Of a stretch of 46,160 nucleotides of DNA, positions 36,568 through 44,027 are shown in pieces (positions within the stretch are counted from its first letter, which is position 1; each line of letters starts with the position of its first letter). This stretch comes from a virus. The stretch lies in IMG/VR virus record IMGVR_UViG_3300031673_000103, positions 1 through 46,160 of that record; one strand, 5' to 3'. A program made the translations under genes and the position numbers. Under the pieces are notes generated by a model that worked only from the letters and a program-made list of their open reading frames with translations, had not been told where the DNA came from and did not search any database.

Positions 36568-36596
36568 TTGACATATTCGCAAAAATCCAGTATACT
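36568..36596 (+). promoter_or_regulatory. Consensus rightward promoter
   Basis: TTGACA (36568-36573), 17 bases, TATACT (36591-36596). Start expected near 36603. Reads toward the lysis, terminase and portal genes. Confidence 0.85.
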
Positions 36597-36602
36597 AGAC
36601 AA

Positions 36603-36678
36603 TGAGGTGGGCATGAGGCAAAAACTTTATGCGTCTTCAGAAGTGAGAGATGGGGAGCGTCTTCCCGTCTCTTTTTTT
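36603..36678 (+). ncRNA. Leader RNA or small RNA ending in a terminator
   Basis: From the start site near 36603 the transcript holds a weak hairpin (GCAT/ATGC), a direct repeat GCGTCTTC (36631 and 36658), then AGAGATGGG/CCCGTCTCT (36646-36672, one T-G pair) and T7. About 76 bases. Either an attenuator that lets late transcription through under control, or a small RNA in its own right. The late genes begin after it. Confidence 0.6.
36646..36678 (+). terminator. Rho-independent terminator in the rightward leader
   Basis: Nine-bp stem and T7, about 45 bases after the expected start of transcription and 25 bases before the first gene. Position is that of an attenuator or antitermination target. 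Confidence 0.8.
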
Positions 36679-36703
36679 ATTGGCCGACACTTAAGGAGGG
36701 ACA

Positions 36704-36850
36704 ATGATCTTGCTCAACTTTGGACGTTGGAACCATAAAGGTGGGCGGTTCCTATCTTGGAGCCGTGTTTACCGTAAAGGATGGCGCTGGACTCCATTTT
36801 GTCGTGTCGAGAAGCGTTATCCTTCGTGGCTAGGATACTGGGGCAAATAG
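36704..36850 (+). CDS. 48-residue basic, Trp-rich peptide
   Basis: ATG at 36704 with AAGGAGG five bases upstream, TAG at 36848-36850. The translation is basic and aromatic: starts MILLNFGRWNHKGGRF, centre RKGWRWTPFCRVEKRY, end LGYWGK. No family recognised. The excellent ribosome site supports it although it is short. First gene after the leader; could be an early regulator of the late block. Confidence 0.6.
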   Translation: MILLNFGRWNHKGGRFLSWSRVYRKGWRWTPFCRVEKRYPSWLGYWGK

Positions 36851-36929
36851 CCGACATCGGCTCATGTGAGCCGGTATAGAATCGGGTAGGGTGGTGGGGT
36901 AGGGAATATCACAAACCGAGGAGGTTATT

Positions 36930-37355
36930 GTGAAAAAGATGCTGTTGATTCTGTCGTTGGTTCTGCTGATCATGGCAATCCCGGTCGCCGTGTATGCTCA
37001 GGGAGGGCCAGAACTGCCCGACATCGGGCCATTGGGTGAGTATGTCGCAGCGGTCGGTGTCGGTGCGGTCATCATGGTCGTGATCGAAATCCTCAAGCGG
37101 GTCGGTGTCGTCCCAGATGGGCAAGCAGGCAAGTGGGCCGGGATCGCCAACGTTGTGGCGTTTGCTGCGCTCTACATCCTCAATGTATTCGAGTTCAATG
37201 TCATGGGCGAATTGCCCCAACAGGTGCTCGGCATTCTTGAACAGGTCGGCAAGCTCATCCTGATGCTACTTTCCGCTATCGGGTCGTTCAAGGCTGCAAG
37301 GTCGGCGCGTGTCATCAAACCGATGAGGATGCGTGCGGGGCGGCTCAATCCGTAG
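36930..37355 (+). CDS. Membrane protein with signal-type N-terminus (holin-like, tentative)
   Basis: 141 residues from a GTG with GAGGAGG upstream. A signal-like segment (MKKMLLILSLVLLIMAIPVAVYA) is followed by two further hydrophobic helices (about 42-58 and 75-93) and a C-terminal one (about 108-123), then a basic tail (RSARVIKPMRMRAGR). Position after the leader and before the XhlA-like gene suggests a holin or envelope role in lysis. No family assigned. Confidence 0.55.
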   Translation: MKKMLLILSLVLLIMAIPVAVYAQGGPELPDIGPLGEYVAAVGVGAVIMVVIEILKRVGVVPDGQAGKWAGIANVVAFAALYILNVFEFNVMGELPQQVLGILEQVGKLILMLLSAIGSFKAARSARVIKPMRMRAGRLNP

Positions 37356-37362
37356 GTAGCAC

Positions 37363-37596
37363 ATGCCAGACGGCGGCGACGAAAGACCGCGCAGTGTGAC
37401 CAGCGCATTGATCAACGCGAAGCTGGACACAATCATAGACGAACTGCGCGAAATCAAGGAAATGCTCAAGGACCACGAAATGCGAATTCGGGCACTTGAG
37501 CAGAGCAATGCACGCCACAATGAGCGCCTGGGCCTCGTAGGTGCGCTTAACCTGATCGTGGCCGCCGTCGGTGCGTGGATCGGATCGAGGCGATAG
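37363..37596 (+). CDS. XhlA-like coiled-coil membrane protein
   Basis: 77 residues. A coiled coil (LDTIIDELREIKEMLKDHEMRIRALEQSNARHNERL) followed by one hydrophobic helix (GLVGALNLIVAAVGAWIGS) and a basic end. This is the layout of haemolysin XhlA-type phage proteins, which associate with the membrane during lysis. The 8-base gap to the gene before suggests one unit with the holin-like gene. Confidence 0.6.
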   Translation: MPDGGDERPRSVTSALINAKLDTIIDELREIKEMLKDHEMRIRALEQSNARHNERLGLVGALNLIVAAVGAWIGSRR

Positions 37597-37623
37597 AGGC
37601 ATAGGCGGGCAAGGCAGGCATAT

Positions 37624-38439
37624 TTGAGAGCCGTAGACATACGGCTGGACGTTGAGAGCCGAACAGAACCGGTTAAATTAGTGTTCTTGGGTGACTTGCA
37701 TCTTGGCAATGCTGGAACAGACGAGGAACTGGTTAAACAGGTCGCCAAGAGGCTAGAGGAACCGGGCACCTACTGGGTGGATCTGGGTGATGCGTGCGAC
37801 TTTATCAATGTGCGTGATCCGCGCTTTGATCCAACTGCCTTGCCTGGATGGGTGGAAGTGTGCGACTTGGCGGACTTGCCCAGCGCGCAATCTAGGCGGT
37901 ATGCCGACATTTTCAAGCCTGTAATGTCAACTTGTCTGGTGCGGTTGTGTGGCAACCACGAGGGCACCATTTGCCAGAAGTACGAACGGGACATTTACAC
38001 AGAACTCAACAGGCTTGTCGGGTTGCCTAGAGAACGAGCGCTAGGCTTTGGCGGTTTTGTGCATTTACGAGTGTACCGCCAAGGTAGTTGCTCTTGGACC
38101 TTGACACTTTTCTTACATCACGGCGCTGGTGGTGGCCAGTTGGCAGGAGCTAAAGCACTGAGGCTTGAGCGTCTACCGATGGCTTTTGAGGCGGATGTTT
38201 TCGCGGTAGGGCACACGCACACTAAGCTTGTCTTGCAAAAGCGGCGCGTTGGCCTCAATCCGCGTGGTACTAAGCTAATCGACAAGCCACTGATAATGGT
38301 CAACGTCGGCGCGTTTATGCGGGCCTACACAGCACAGCATGACGGCTATGCAGAGCGCAAAATGCTATACCCGCAAGGACTGGGACCGGTAGAGCTTTGG
38401 ATATGGCCGGACAAGAAAGACATCAAGGTCGTTCAGTAG
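37624..38439 (+). CDS. Calcineurin-like metallophosphoesterase
   Basis: 271 residues. Metal-binding motifs in order: FLGDLHLGN (about 21-29), VDLGDACDF (about 53-61), GNHEG, LFLHHGAGGG and VGHTHT. This is the phage metallophosphoesterase type that cleaves phosphodiesters or dephosphorylates proteins. The start is a TTG at 37624 after AGGCAGGCA; no better ATG or GTG is present for 40 residues. It lies between the lysis-type genes and the terminase. Confidence 0.85.
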   Translation: MRAVDIRLDVESRTEPVKLVFLGDLHLGNAGTDEELVKQVAKRLEEPGTYWVDLGDACDFINVRDPRFDPTALPGWVEVCDLADLPSAQSRRYADIFKPVMSTCLVRLCGNHEGTICQKYERDIYTELNRLVGLPRERALGFGGFVHLRVYRQGSCSWTLTLFLHHGAGGGQLAGAKALRLERLPMAFEADVFAVGHTHTKLVLQKRRVGLNPRGTKLIDKPLIMVNVGAFMRAYTAQHDGYAERKMLYPQGLGPVELWIWPDKKDIKVVQ

Positions 38440-38484
38440 TGAGTCCCACCGCTTGGGCCGGCGGTGTGCTCTTTCCCTCTGTAG

Positions 38485-38528
38485 GCCGGGAGCGGTTAGA
38501 GTTCCTCCTTTGCTCAGCCGCTCCCGGC
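38485..38528. repeat. Perfect 11-bp inverted repeat before the terminase genes
   Basis: GCCGGGAGCGG (38485-38495) and CCGCTCCCGGC (38518-38528) with a 22-base loop containing CTCCTTTG. No T-run follows, so it is not a plain terminator. Being next to TerS, it could be a packaging (pac/cos) site or a mRNA structure. Confidence 0.7.
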
Positions 38529-38549
38529 TCAACTCAATAGGATGCAATT

Positions 38550-38981
38550 GTGAGTCAAGAATCCTCAAGCCAAGTCAACCGCCTGCAAGAGCTGGTCAAC
38601 GGTTTCACAACTGACCAACTGCGGTACTTGGCTGTACGTCCCTTTGTGCGCTATGACAAGGAAGCCGCCAAGATTATTGGGCTAGCTGCTGAGACTGTAA
38701 GCCGCTGGGAGAACAAAGCAGACATTGATGAGGCTATAAGGCTCATGGTCATGGACGGTATTGTGGTAGCTGCTGAGATTTTGCGGCGCTATGTACCGCA
38801 AGCGGCTACTGAGCTTGTAGAGGAATTGGTTGACGATGAGGTCGGCATGAGGCACCGGGCAGCCAAAGAGGTACTTGACCGTGGCGGGTTGCCAGCAAAG
38901 CAACAGATGGACTTGACAAGCGGCGGCGAAAAGCTGGCCGCTCCCATCATTTACTTACCGGCTACAGAAAGTGAGGAATGA
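38550..38981 (+). CDS. Terminase small subunit-like protein
   Basis: 143 residues from a GTG with AGGA upstream. An N-terminal helix-turn-helix (LRYLAVRPFVRYDKEAAKIIGLAAETVSRWENKADIDEAIRL) is followed by a helical oligomer region (VVAAEILRRYVPQAATELVEELVDDEVGMRHRAAKEVLDRGGLPAKQQ). The L-D-R-x-G-x-P motif near the end is common in small terminases, and the gene overlaps TerL by 4 bases. It should bind the phage packaging site. Confidence 0.8.
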   Translation: MSQESSSQVNRLQELVNGFTTDQLRYLAVRPFVRYDKEAAKIIGLAAETVSRWENKADIDEAIRLMVMDGIVVAAEILRRYVPQAATELVEELVDDEVGMRHRAAKEVLDRGGLPAKQQMDLTSGGEKLAAPIIYLPATESEE

Positions 38982-40387
38982 CCACGCTGTGGAAGCCAAA
39001 CGCGGGACCGCAAGAGAGGTTTCTAGCATCACCGGCGCACGAATGCCTATATGGTGGCGCGGCTGGCGGCGGTAAGTCTGACGCTCTTTTGGCGGAAGCG
39101 TTGAGGCAAGTCGCTAACCCGCTTTACCGGGCCGTGATCCTACGGCGCACCTTTCCAGAACTTGAGCAAAGCGGCGGATTGATTGACCGCTCAAAAGACC
39201 TTTATCCAGCACTTGGCGGACAGTATTCAGAGACACGCCACCGGTGGGAGTTCCCATCGGGCGCACAAATTGACTTCGGCCACATGCAGCGGGAAGACGA
39301 CAAGCGCAAGTATCAGGGCGCACAATATGCTTTTGTGGCCTTTGATGAGTTGACACACTTTACAGAAACTCAGTACCTTTACTTATTCAGTCGGTGCCGT
39401 GCATCTGTTGGCAGTGATCTAAAATGCTACGTGCGAGCGGCGACAAATCCAGGCGGGCCGGGCCATGAGTGGGTAAAGCGACGCTGGGCGGCGTGGCTTG
39501 ACAAGCAATATCCCAAGCGGGCAAAAGCGGCGGGATTGCATTACTATGCTAGGATTGACGGCCAAGATGTGGAAGTTGAGCGCAGTCACCCAGAGGCACG
39601 GACGCGTACCTTTATACCGGCTTTCGTGGCCGATAATCCCTACCTCTCTGGCACGGACTATGAGCGCAACTTGCAGCTTTTGCCGCTGGTTGAGCGTAAG
39701 CGCCTGCTTGAAGGCGATTGGGACATTATGCCAGGTCGGGGCCTCGTTTTCAGGCGCGAATGGTTTGAGATTGTAGACGCGGCACCGGTTGAGGCACAGC
39801 GGGCACGCTTTTGGGACTTGGCTGCTACTGAGAAAGAAGCGGCTGGCAGTGATCCAGATTACACCGTCGGTGCTCGCTGGGCACGTACTCAAAACGGGCT
39901 TTACTTTGTTGAACACGTGGCGCGCATCCGGGCACGCTGGCAGGGAATCAAGGCACTAATGAGGCAGCTTGCCGAGATTGACGGGCCAGCGGTAGCAGTT
40001 GGGGTTGAGCAAGAGCCAGGCGCATCGGGCAAGGCACTGTCTGCCGAGATCGTGCAACACCTTGCGGGCTACAATGTGCGCGGGGTTCCAGCGCGGGGTG
40101 ACAAACTAGTGCGGGCTCAAGCATGGTCAGCACAGGCAGAAGCGGGCAACGTCAAAGTCGTCAAAGGGCCATGGGCTGATGCACTACTGGACGAATTAGA
40201 ATGGTTTCCAGAGGGTGCCCACGATGATCAGGTTGACGCTTGCAGCGGGGCTTTTGCAATGCTGGCCGGGATGGGCTGGACCGGTTGGTGGTCCGGCACT
40301 ACCGACGACGACAAAGTGCACGTAACGCCAGAGGGGGAGGAAGTTAGACCGCCTCTAAGACATAGAATAGAGATGGGGGAGAAATGA
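38978..40387 (+). CDS. terL: Terminase large subunit
   Basis: 469 residues. Walker A GGAAGGGKS (about 28-36), Walker B FVAFDEL (about 121-127) and coupling motif AATNPGG mark the ATPase. The RNase-H-like nuclease has acidic residues in ARFWDLAATE, VEQEPGASGKA and HDDQVDACSGAF. The order and length are right for a headful or cos packaging motor. The end is followed by the 40384 gene with a 4-base overlap. Confidence 0.95.
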   Translation: MTTLWKPNAGPQERFLASPAHECLYGGAAGGGKSDALLAEALRQVANPLYRAVILRRTFPELEQSGGLIDRSKDLYPALGGQYSETRHRWEFPSGAQIDFGHMQREDDKRKYQGAQYAFVAFDELTHFTETQYLYLFSRCRASVGSDLKCYVRAATNPGGPGHEWVKRRWAAWLDKQYPKRAKAAGLHYYARIDGQDVEVERSHPEARTRTFIPAFVADNPYLSGTDYERNLQLLPLVERKRLLEGDWDIMPGRGLVFRREWFEIVDAAPVEAQRARFWDLAATEKEAAGSDPDYTVGARWARTQNGLYFVEHVARIRARWQGIKALMRQLAEIDGPAVAVGVEQEPGASGKALSAEIVQHLAGYNVRGVPARGDKLVRAQAWSAQAEAGNVKVVKGPWADALLDELEWFPEGAHDDQVDACSGAFAMLAGMGWTGWWSGTTDDDKVHVTPEGEEVRPPLRHRIEMGEK

Positions 40388-40689
40388 AAGTCGAGGAAAC
40401 ATATCACACATGCGATGTATGCCAAAGAAAAATCAAGGACTATGATCCTAATGGCAGCATAATCATAGATTGGATGGGAGGCAACCAAGTCTGGCCGATT
40501 GGTGAAAAGTGCTTCGATGTATGCGAAGGATGTGCCGGCATCTTGGCACTGGCAAAAAGCCTGGGCATAGTAACATACGATGAGGAACCGCTTTACCGCC
40601 AAGCTGGATTTGAGTGGGACAAGAAACGGCATTGCTGGCACCATCTAGGGACTGGGCTGATTAGATTTGTTGAAAAGGGGGACCAATGA
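40384..40689 (+). CDS. Hypothetical zinc-binding protein
   Basis: 101 residues, ATG overlapping TerL's stop, GGGGGAG upstream. CDVCQRKIKDYD and DVCEGCAGI give a CxxC...CxxC zinc site. The C-terminal part contains EWDKKRHCWHHLGTG. Role unknown; lies between terminase and portal genes. Confidence 0.6.
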   Translation: MKVEETYHTCDVCQRKIKDYDPNGSIIIDWMGGNQVWPIGEKCFDVCEGCAGILALAKSLGIVTYDEEPLYRQAGFEWDKKRHCWHHLGTGLIRFVEKGDQ

Positions 40690-40952
40690 CCAACGAACAA
40701 ACCGAACAAGCTGAGCAAGAGCAACAGAGCATCATTGTCATAGAATTCGCACGACCTGGCAGCGCAGAGCCACAACGCATTGACTGTCGAGCAGTCTCAC
40801 CGGGCCAGTTGCACGCCGCGGCCAGGCGCTTGCAGTTGATGGCCGACCGCCACATACAGCAAATGTGGGCGATGACCGAGATGGCGCGTGCGCGTGAAGA
40901 CGCCGAGATGGCGCAAATGCAGCAGGCGCTCAAGGTAAGTAAGGTAGACTGA
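40686..40952 (+). CDS. Hypothetical helical protein
   Basis: 88 residues. The N-terminus is Gln/Glu-rich (TNEQTEQAEQEQQS), then a short beta part (IIVIEFARPGSAEPQRIDC) and a long C-terminal helix (LHAAARRLQLMADRHIQQMWAMTEMARAREDAEMAQMQQAL). No family recognised. Confidence 0.5.
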   Translation: MTNEQTEQAEQEQQSIIVIEFARPGSAEPQRIDCRAVSPGQLHAAARRLQLMADRHIQQMWAMTEMARAREDAEMAQMQQALKVSKVD

Positions 40953-41119
40953 TGGACAAAAAGCAACTGGTGCTTGACTTCCTTGATGGTTGGGCGGCCG
41001 CATTATCTCTTGCCGCTATCATTACAGTGATTGTACATGATGATGATGCGCTAACTCTGGTGATTGGCGGATTGGCGGTTGTTGTATTACGGCTGTGGTG
41101 TGAGCGGCTAGGCACATAA
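40952..41119 (+). CDS. 55-residue membrane peptide A
   Basis: ATG 40952 overlaps the previous stop (TGATG), TAA at 41117-41119. It has two hydrophobic segments (about 13-27 and 33-47) separated by HDDD, and ends with a positively charged tail (WCERLGT). It is followed by a similar peptide with the H-(D/E)-D-x-L-x-L core. Likely a membrane protein of unknown role. Confidence 0.5.
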   Translation: MDKKQLVLDFLDGWAAALSLAAIITVIVHDDDALTLVIGGLAVVVLRLWCERLGT

Positions 41120-41283
41120 TGGCTGATTTTCTCAACGCTTGCATTCTCTGCTTTGGTGTGTCTGCTGTGATTGGCGCAATCATAGGCCATGAGGACGTGC
41201 TATCGTTGGCAATCTTGGCAGTTGCGGCAGTTGTGTTTCGGGTAGCGAGGGGGAAAGTATGGAAGCGCACGAGGTACAAATAA
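41119..41283 (+). CDS. 54-residue membrane peptide B
   Basis: ATG 41119 overlaps the previous stop (TAATG), TAA at 41281-41283. Two hydrophobic segments around HEDVLSL, then a basic tail (ARGKVWKRTRYK). The pattern AVI.AIIGHEDVLSLA...VAAVVFR aligns with peptide A, so they look like tandem duplicates. Overlaps the next gene. Confidence 0.5.
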   Translation: MADFLNACILCFGVSAVIGAIIGHEDVLSLAILAVAAVVFRVARGKVWKRTRYK

Positions 41284-41570
41284 CTTGCGCAGGTGTGTGG
41301 ATCAATCCCACTGATGGTGTGCTTGAGCTGACCGACTATTCTAGCACAGGATCAGTTACCGTGGATTTTAACTCTAGGCATGACTTTGGTCTAGTGGTTG
41401 GCGGCCACAAACCTGCAACGTTCACTTCTGATTTTGATGGCAAGCCTCACATCCGAGCTAATGGTCATGTGCATCTGTGTGGCATTACTGTGGATGAGGA
41501 TGGGAGAATTATTTACCGTTGCATTTTCCAAGGCCATGAGGTGAAAGAGGATGGACAAACACCAGATTGA
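41259..41570 (+). CDS. Hypothetical protein
   Basis: 103 residues, ATG with GGGGGAA upstream. Beta-rich (VQITCAGVWINPTDGVLELTDYSSTGSVTVDFNSRHDFGLVVGGHKPATF, then GHVHLCGITVDEDGRIIYRCIF). Might be a small immunoglobulin-like or jelly-roll domain. Overlaps the portal start by 20 bases. Confidence 0.5.
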   Translation: MEAHEVQITCAGVWINPTDGVLELTDYSSTGSVTVDFNSRHDFGLVVGGHKPATFTSDFDGKPHIRANGHVHLCGITVDEDGRIIYRCIFQGHEVKEDGQTPD

Positions 41571-43236
41571 GGCACTAGAAGCGGCTGAGACAGTAGTCGA
41601 GCGGGCCAAGAAAACCTTCAGCAAGCAACCTCGTTTCAAAGAGGATTCTGAGCAAGTCTTCGGTTCTGTGCTCGAATGGCTCAAATGCGCTGAGCTGAAC
41701 TGCCCGGATTACGATGCCGATTCTAGGAAGCGGGATACTTGGCTGCGTGAGAACTGGCAAAGGGAGCCTCATTGGGCTGGTGTCCTAAACACGGTCATCC
41801 TCGTAGATTCAAGCCGTGGGTGGACTATGACAGGCGGGCGCAACCAGGTCTACCGCTATACTGCGCTTCTGCATGCTGCCAACGACAACAAAGGCTGGCG
41901 TCAGTACTTCCGCCAAGAAGCTTTGTCCTACCGTGTGACCGACCTGGGAGCCGTGAACGAAAATGGCCGTCAGGGTCGAGGGGGTCCACTGCGCGGCCTC
42001 TACCACGTAGATTCGGCAAGGTGCCGCTGGACCGGCAAGATTAAGACACCTCTCCAATACACACCCGCCAGCGGCGCATCACAGAACTGGCCGCCGGGCG
42101 ACTTTTTCAACGTGTGCTCTATGCCGTCCGACGATGAGGCTTTTAACGGCCTAGGATACTGTGCCACCTCGCGCGCGCTCGAACTGGTCAAACTGCTCTA
42201 TGGCGTGCTGATGCACGACGAGGAGCAAGTAGGCGCACGGATGCCGCGCGGGCTTTTGCTTCTGCGTAACATCTCCGAACCTCAGTGGAAAGACGCAATC
42301 AAATCACGGGCCTCTGCCTTGAACGCCAAGAACGACTTGTATTATGGTGGCGTGATGGTGCTGGCCGGCAGTGGCGCCGATGAGCCTGACGCCAAGTTGG
42401 TGGCTCTCTCTCAGTTGCCGGCGAACTTCAACCGCCAAACTTTCCTTGACCAAACTATGGCCGGGTATGCCCTCGTCAATGGCTACGATCCGCGTGAGTT
42501 CTGGCCGCTGTCGGCCGGGCCTCTTGGGACCGGGACAGAAACAGCGGTACAGCACGAAAAGGCAGCCTCGAAGGGTGCTCTGGAATTCCCGCACGCCTAC
42601 CAGGAGCGGTTGCAGCAGGAGATGCCCGACTCGCTTGAATTTGCCTTCGAGGAGCGCGACGAGCAGGGGCAGTTGCTACAGGCAGAGGTTGCGCAAGCAT
42701 GGGCTGATGCTGTGAGCGCGCTTTACAAAGGTGATCAGGTGATGGGCGAAGGTTTGGTTACCAGAGATGAGGCGCGTTCACTTCTCGTCGATCAGGGCAT
42801 AATCCCAAGCGAGTGGACAGAACTTGAGGAAGACACAAAAGCCGACGATGAAGACGCCGAACGGGGCAGAATGCGCAGGATGCGAGAGAGCGCGCTAATG
42901 TCGGGTAGCGTGATCCGGGCAGCGCAGTTGTTCCCGACCGAGCCGATTATCCGCTATCACTGGCCCAGCGGTCGTGAGATTGTGCTTTGGGACCGGGCTT
43001 CTGATGTGCTACGTAGACAAATCTGGCCGGTTGCGGTATCGAGGCAGACTGACGACGAGGGCGCAGTGCTGTTCGCCGAGGGCGATGTGACAATCACCGA
43101 GGCAGATGTAGAGCGGGCCATAGAAGAAGGTAGGCAGCGGGTAGGGCCTGAGTTCGCGCAGTTGTTGGAAGCAGAACCAGAAGCACAGAGGCAGCGGCGC
43201 GGGTTAATTCAGAAACTACTGAGGGGGAAACGATGA
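41551..43236 (+). CDS. Portal protein
   Basis: 561 residues. The body has the phage portal pattern: HWAGVLNTVILVDSSRGWTMTGG, LHAANDNKGWRQYFRQEALSYRVTDLGAVN, GLYHVDSARCRWTG, NVCSMPSDDEAFNGLGYCATSRALELVKLLYGVLMHDEEQVGAR and MAGYALVNGYDPREFWPLSAGPLGTGTETAVQHEKAASKGALEFPHAYQERLQQEMP. It follows TerS and TerL, as usual. The C-terminal ~60 residues are an added tail with TITEADVERAIEEG, a QR-x-GPEFA motif and a basic end (RGLIQKLLRGKR). Confidence 0.85.
   Translation: MDKHQIEALEAAETVVERAKKTFSKQPRFKEDSEQVFGSVLEWLKCAELNCPDYDADSRKRDTWLRENWQREPHWAGVLNTVILVDSSRGWTMTGGRNQVYRYTALLHAANDNKGWRQYFRQEALSYRVTDLGAVNENGRQGRGGPLRGLYHVDSARCRWTGKIKTPLQYTPASGASQNWPPGDFFNVCSMPSDDEAFNGLGYCATSRALELVKLLYGVLMHDEEQVGARMPRGLLLLRNISEPQWKDAIKSRASALNAKNDLYYGGVMVLAGSGADEPDAKLVALSQLPANFNRQTFLDQTMAGYALVNGYDPREFWPLSAGPLGTGTETAVQHEKAASKGALEFPHAYQERLQQEMPDSLEFAFEERDEQGQLLQAEVAQAWADAVSALYKGDQVMGEGLVTRDEARSLLVDQGIIPSEWTELEEDTKADDEDAERGRMRRMRESALMSGSVIRAAQLFPTEPIIRYHWPSGREIVLWDRASDVLRRQIWPVAVSRQTDDEGAVLFAEGDVTITEADVERAIEEGRQRVGPEFAQLLEAEPEAQRQRRGLIQKLLRGKR
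43207..43230 (+). repeat. Direct repeat copy 1: end of the portal gene
   Basis: 24 bases from the last codons of the portal gene (IQKLLRGK) through the GAGGGGG ribosome site of the next gene. It is repeated with one mismatch at 44002-44025. The pair brackets two genes. Confidence 0.85.
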
Positions 43237-43550
43237 ATATAGACTATGCTATTTTAATCATCACGATTGTGCTTGCGATTGTGCTAGGTGAGATGCTAGC
43301 TCAAGTGTGCTTGATAGAACTGACAAAGCACAGACGCAAGCAATTGCGCAAACAGTCCGCATCTGTGCCAAGGCCAAAGTCAGAGCCGCAGTCAATCGAG
43401 TTCAACATGGTACTGTCTGGCGTGGATGACGTAGAGGCTGGACTACTGCGCATTGAGAATGTGATAGAGCGAATTGCCGAAGCCGCTGATGGTGTGCCGA
43501 TTACGGTCAATAACTGCTATGGCAAAGATGCGGGAGAGAGGGAAACGTGA
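43233..43550 (+). CDS. Small membrane-anchored protein
   Basis: 105 residues, ATG with GAGGGGG upstream (from the portal end). One N-terminal transmembrane helix (YAILIITIVLAIVLGEMLAQVCLIEL), then a basic stretch (KHRRKQLRKQ) and a soluble alpha/beta region (IEFNMVLSGVDDVEAGLLRIENVIERIAEAADGVPITVNN). Lies inside the repeat-bounded cassette. Confidence 0.55.
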   Translation: MNIDYAILIITIVLAIVLGEMLAQVCLIELTKHRRKQLRKQSASVPRPKSEPQSIEFNMVLSGVDDVEAGLLRIENVIERIAEAADGVPITVNNCYGKDAGERET

Positions 43551-44002
43551 CTGACGTTATAAGCGAGGCTATGCTTGCCGCTGGTCTAGAGCCAGTCGAG
43601 TTTGCCAAACCGCTCAAAAACCTAGGCGCTACTGTTGAGTTCAAAAAGATGATTGAGCCGCGTCACTTGTCCGAGTGTCACCAGGCAGTGGGTTGGGCGC
43701 TGGGCGTCTTGCTGGGCATGTTTGGCAAGAATCTATATCACGTCAAGCGTTTGAAGATGACCAACGACGAGCAGGGTGTTGTAGTTACAGCGGTGGCCTA
43801 TGTCACTTACCACACATTTGAGGATGACCACGTGGCGTGGTTTGATGATTGTCTGACCGAATTGGCTGAGATTGAATGGCCGTCAACGGGGTATGTGCAT
43901 GGGGACCGCATGCACTGGCGTTGGAACTCTGTTGCCAGGATTGGGGATATAGACGTGTTCCAGCAAGTGCGCGGGGATGGACGAAGCGAACCGGTAAAGT
44001 GA
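43547..44002 (+). CDS. Hypothetical protein of the repeat-bounded cassette
   Basis: 151 residues from a GTG overlapping the previous stop. Alpha/beta composition with aromatics (AVGWALGVLLGMFGKNLYHVKRLKM, AYVTYHTFEDDHVAWFDDCLTELAEIEWPSTG). No motif recognised. It ends right at the second repeat copy. Confidence 0.5.
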   Translation: MTDVISEAMLAAGLEPVEFAKPLKNLGATVEFKKMIEPRHLSECHQAVGWALGVLLGMFGKNLYHVKRLKMTNDEQGVVVTAVAYVTYHTFEDDHVAWFDDCLTELAEIEWPSTGYVHGDRMHWRWNSVARIGDIDVFQQVRGDGRSEPVK

Positions 44003-44025
44003 TTCAAAAACTACTGAGGGGGAAA
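44002..44025 (+). repeat. Direct repeat copy 2: duplicated portal end
   Basis: 24 bases identical to 43207-43230 except one base. Read in its own frame it still spells IQKLLRGKR, but it is no longer part of any gene; its GAGGGGG serves as ribosome site for the Lar-like gene at 44028. A relic of a duplication or insertion. Confidence 0.85.
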
Positions 44026-44027
44026 AG

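Noticed and set aside
36615-36740. Short ATG frame through the terminator at 36646-36678 (about 41 codons)
   Set aside because: It has no properly spaced ribosome site and runs through the terminator. The overlapping 36704-36850 frame has AAGGAGG.
36850-36929. Palindrome GGCTCA/TGAGCC as a terminator
   Set aside because: The stem is only 6 bp with a 2-base loop and no T-run follows.
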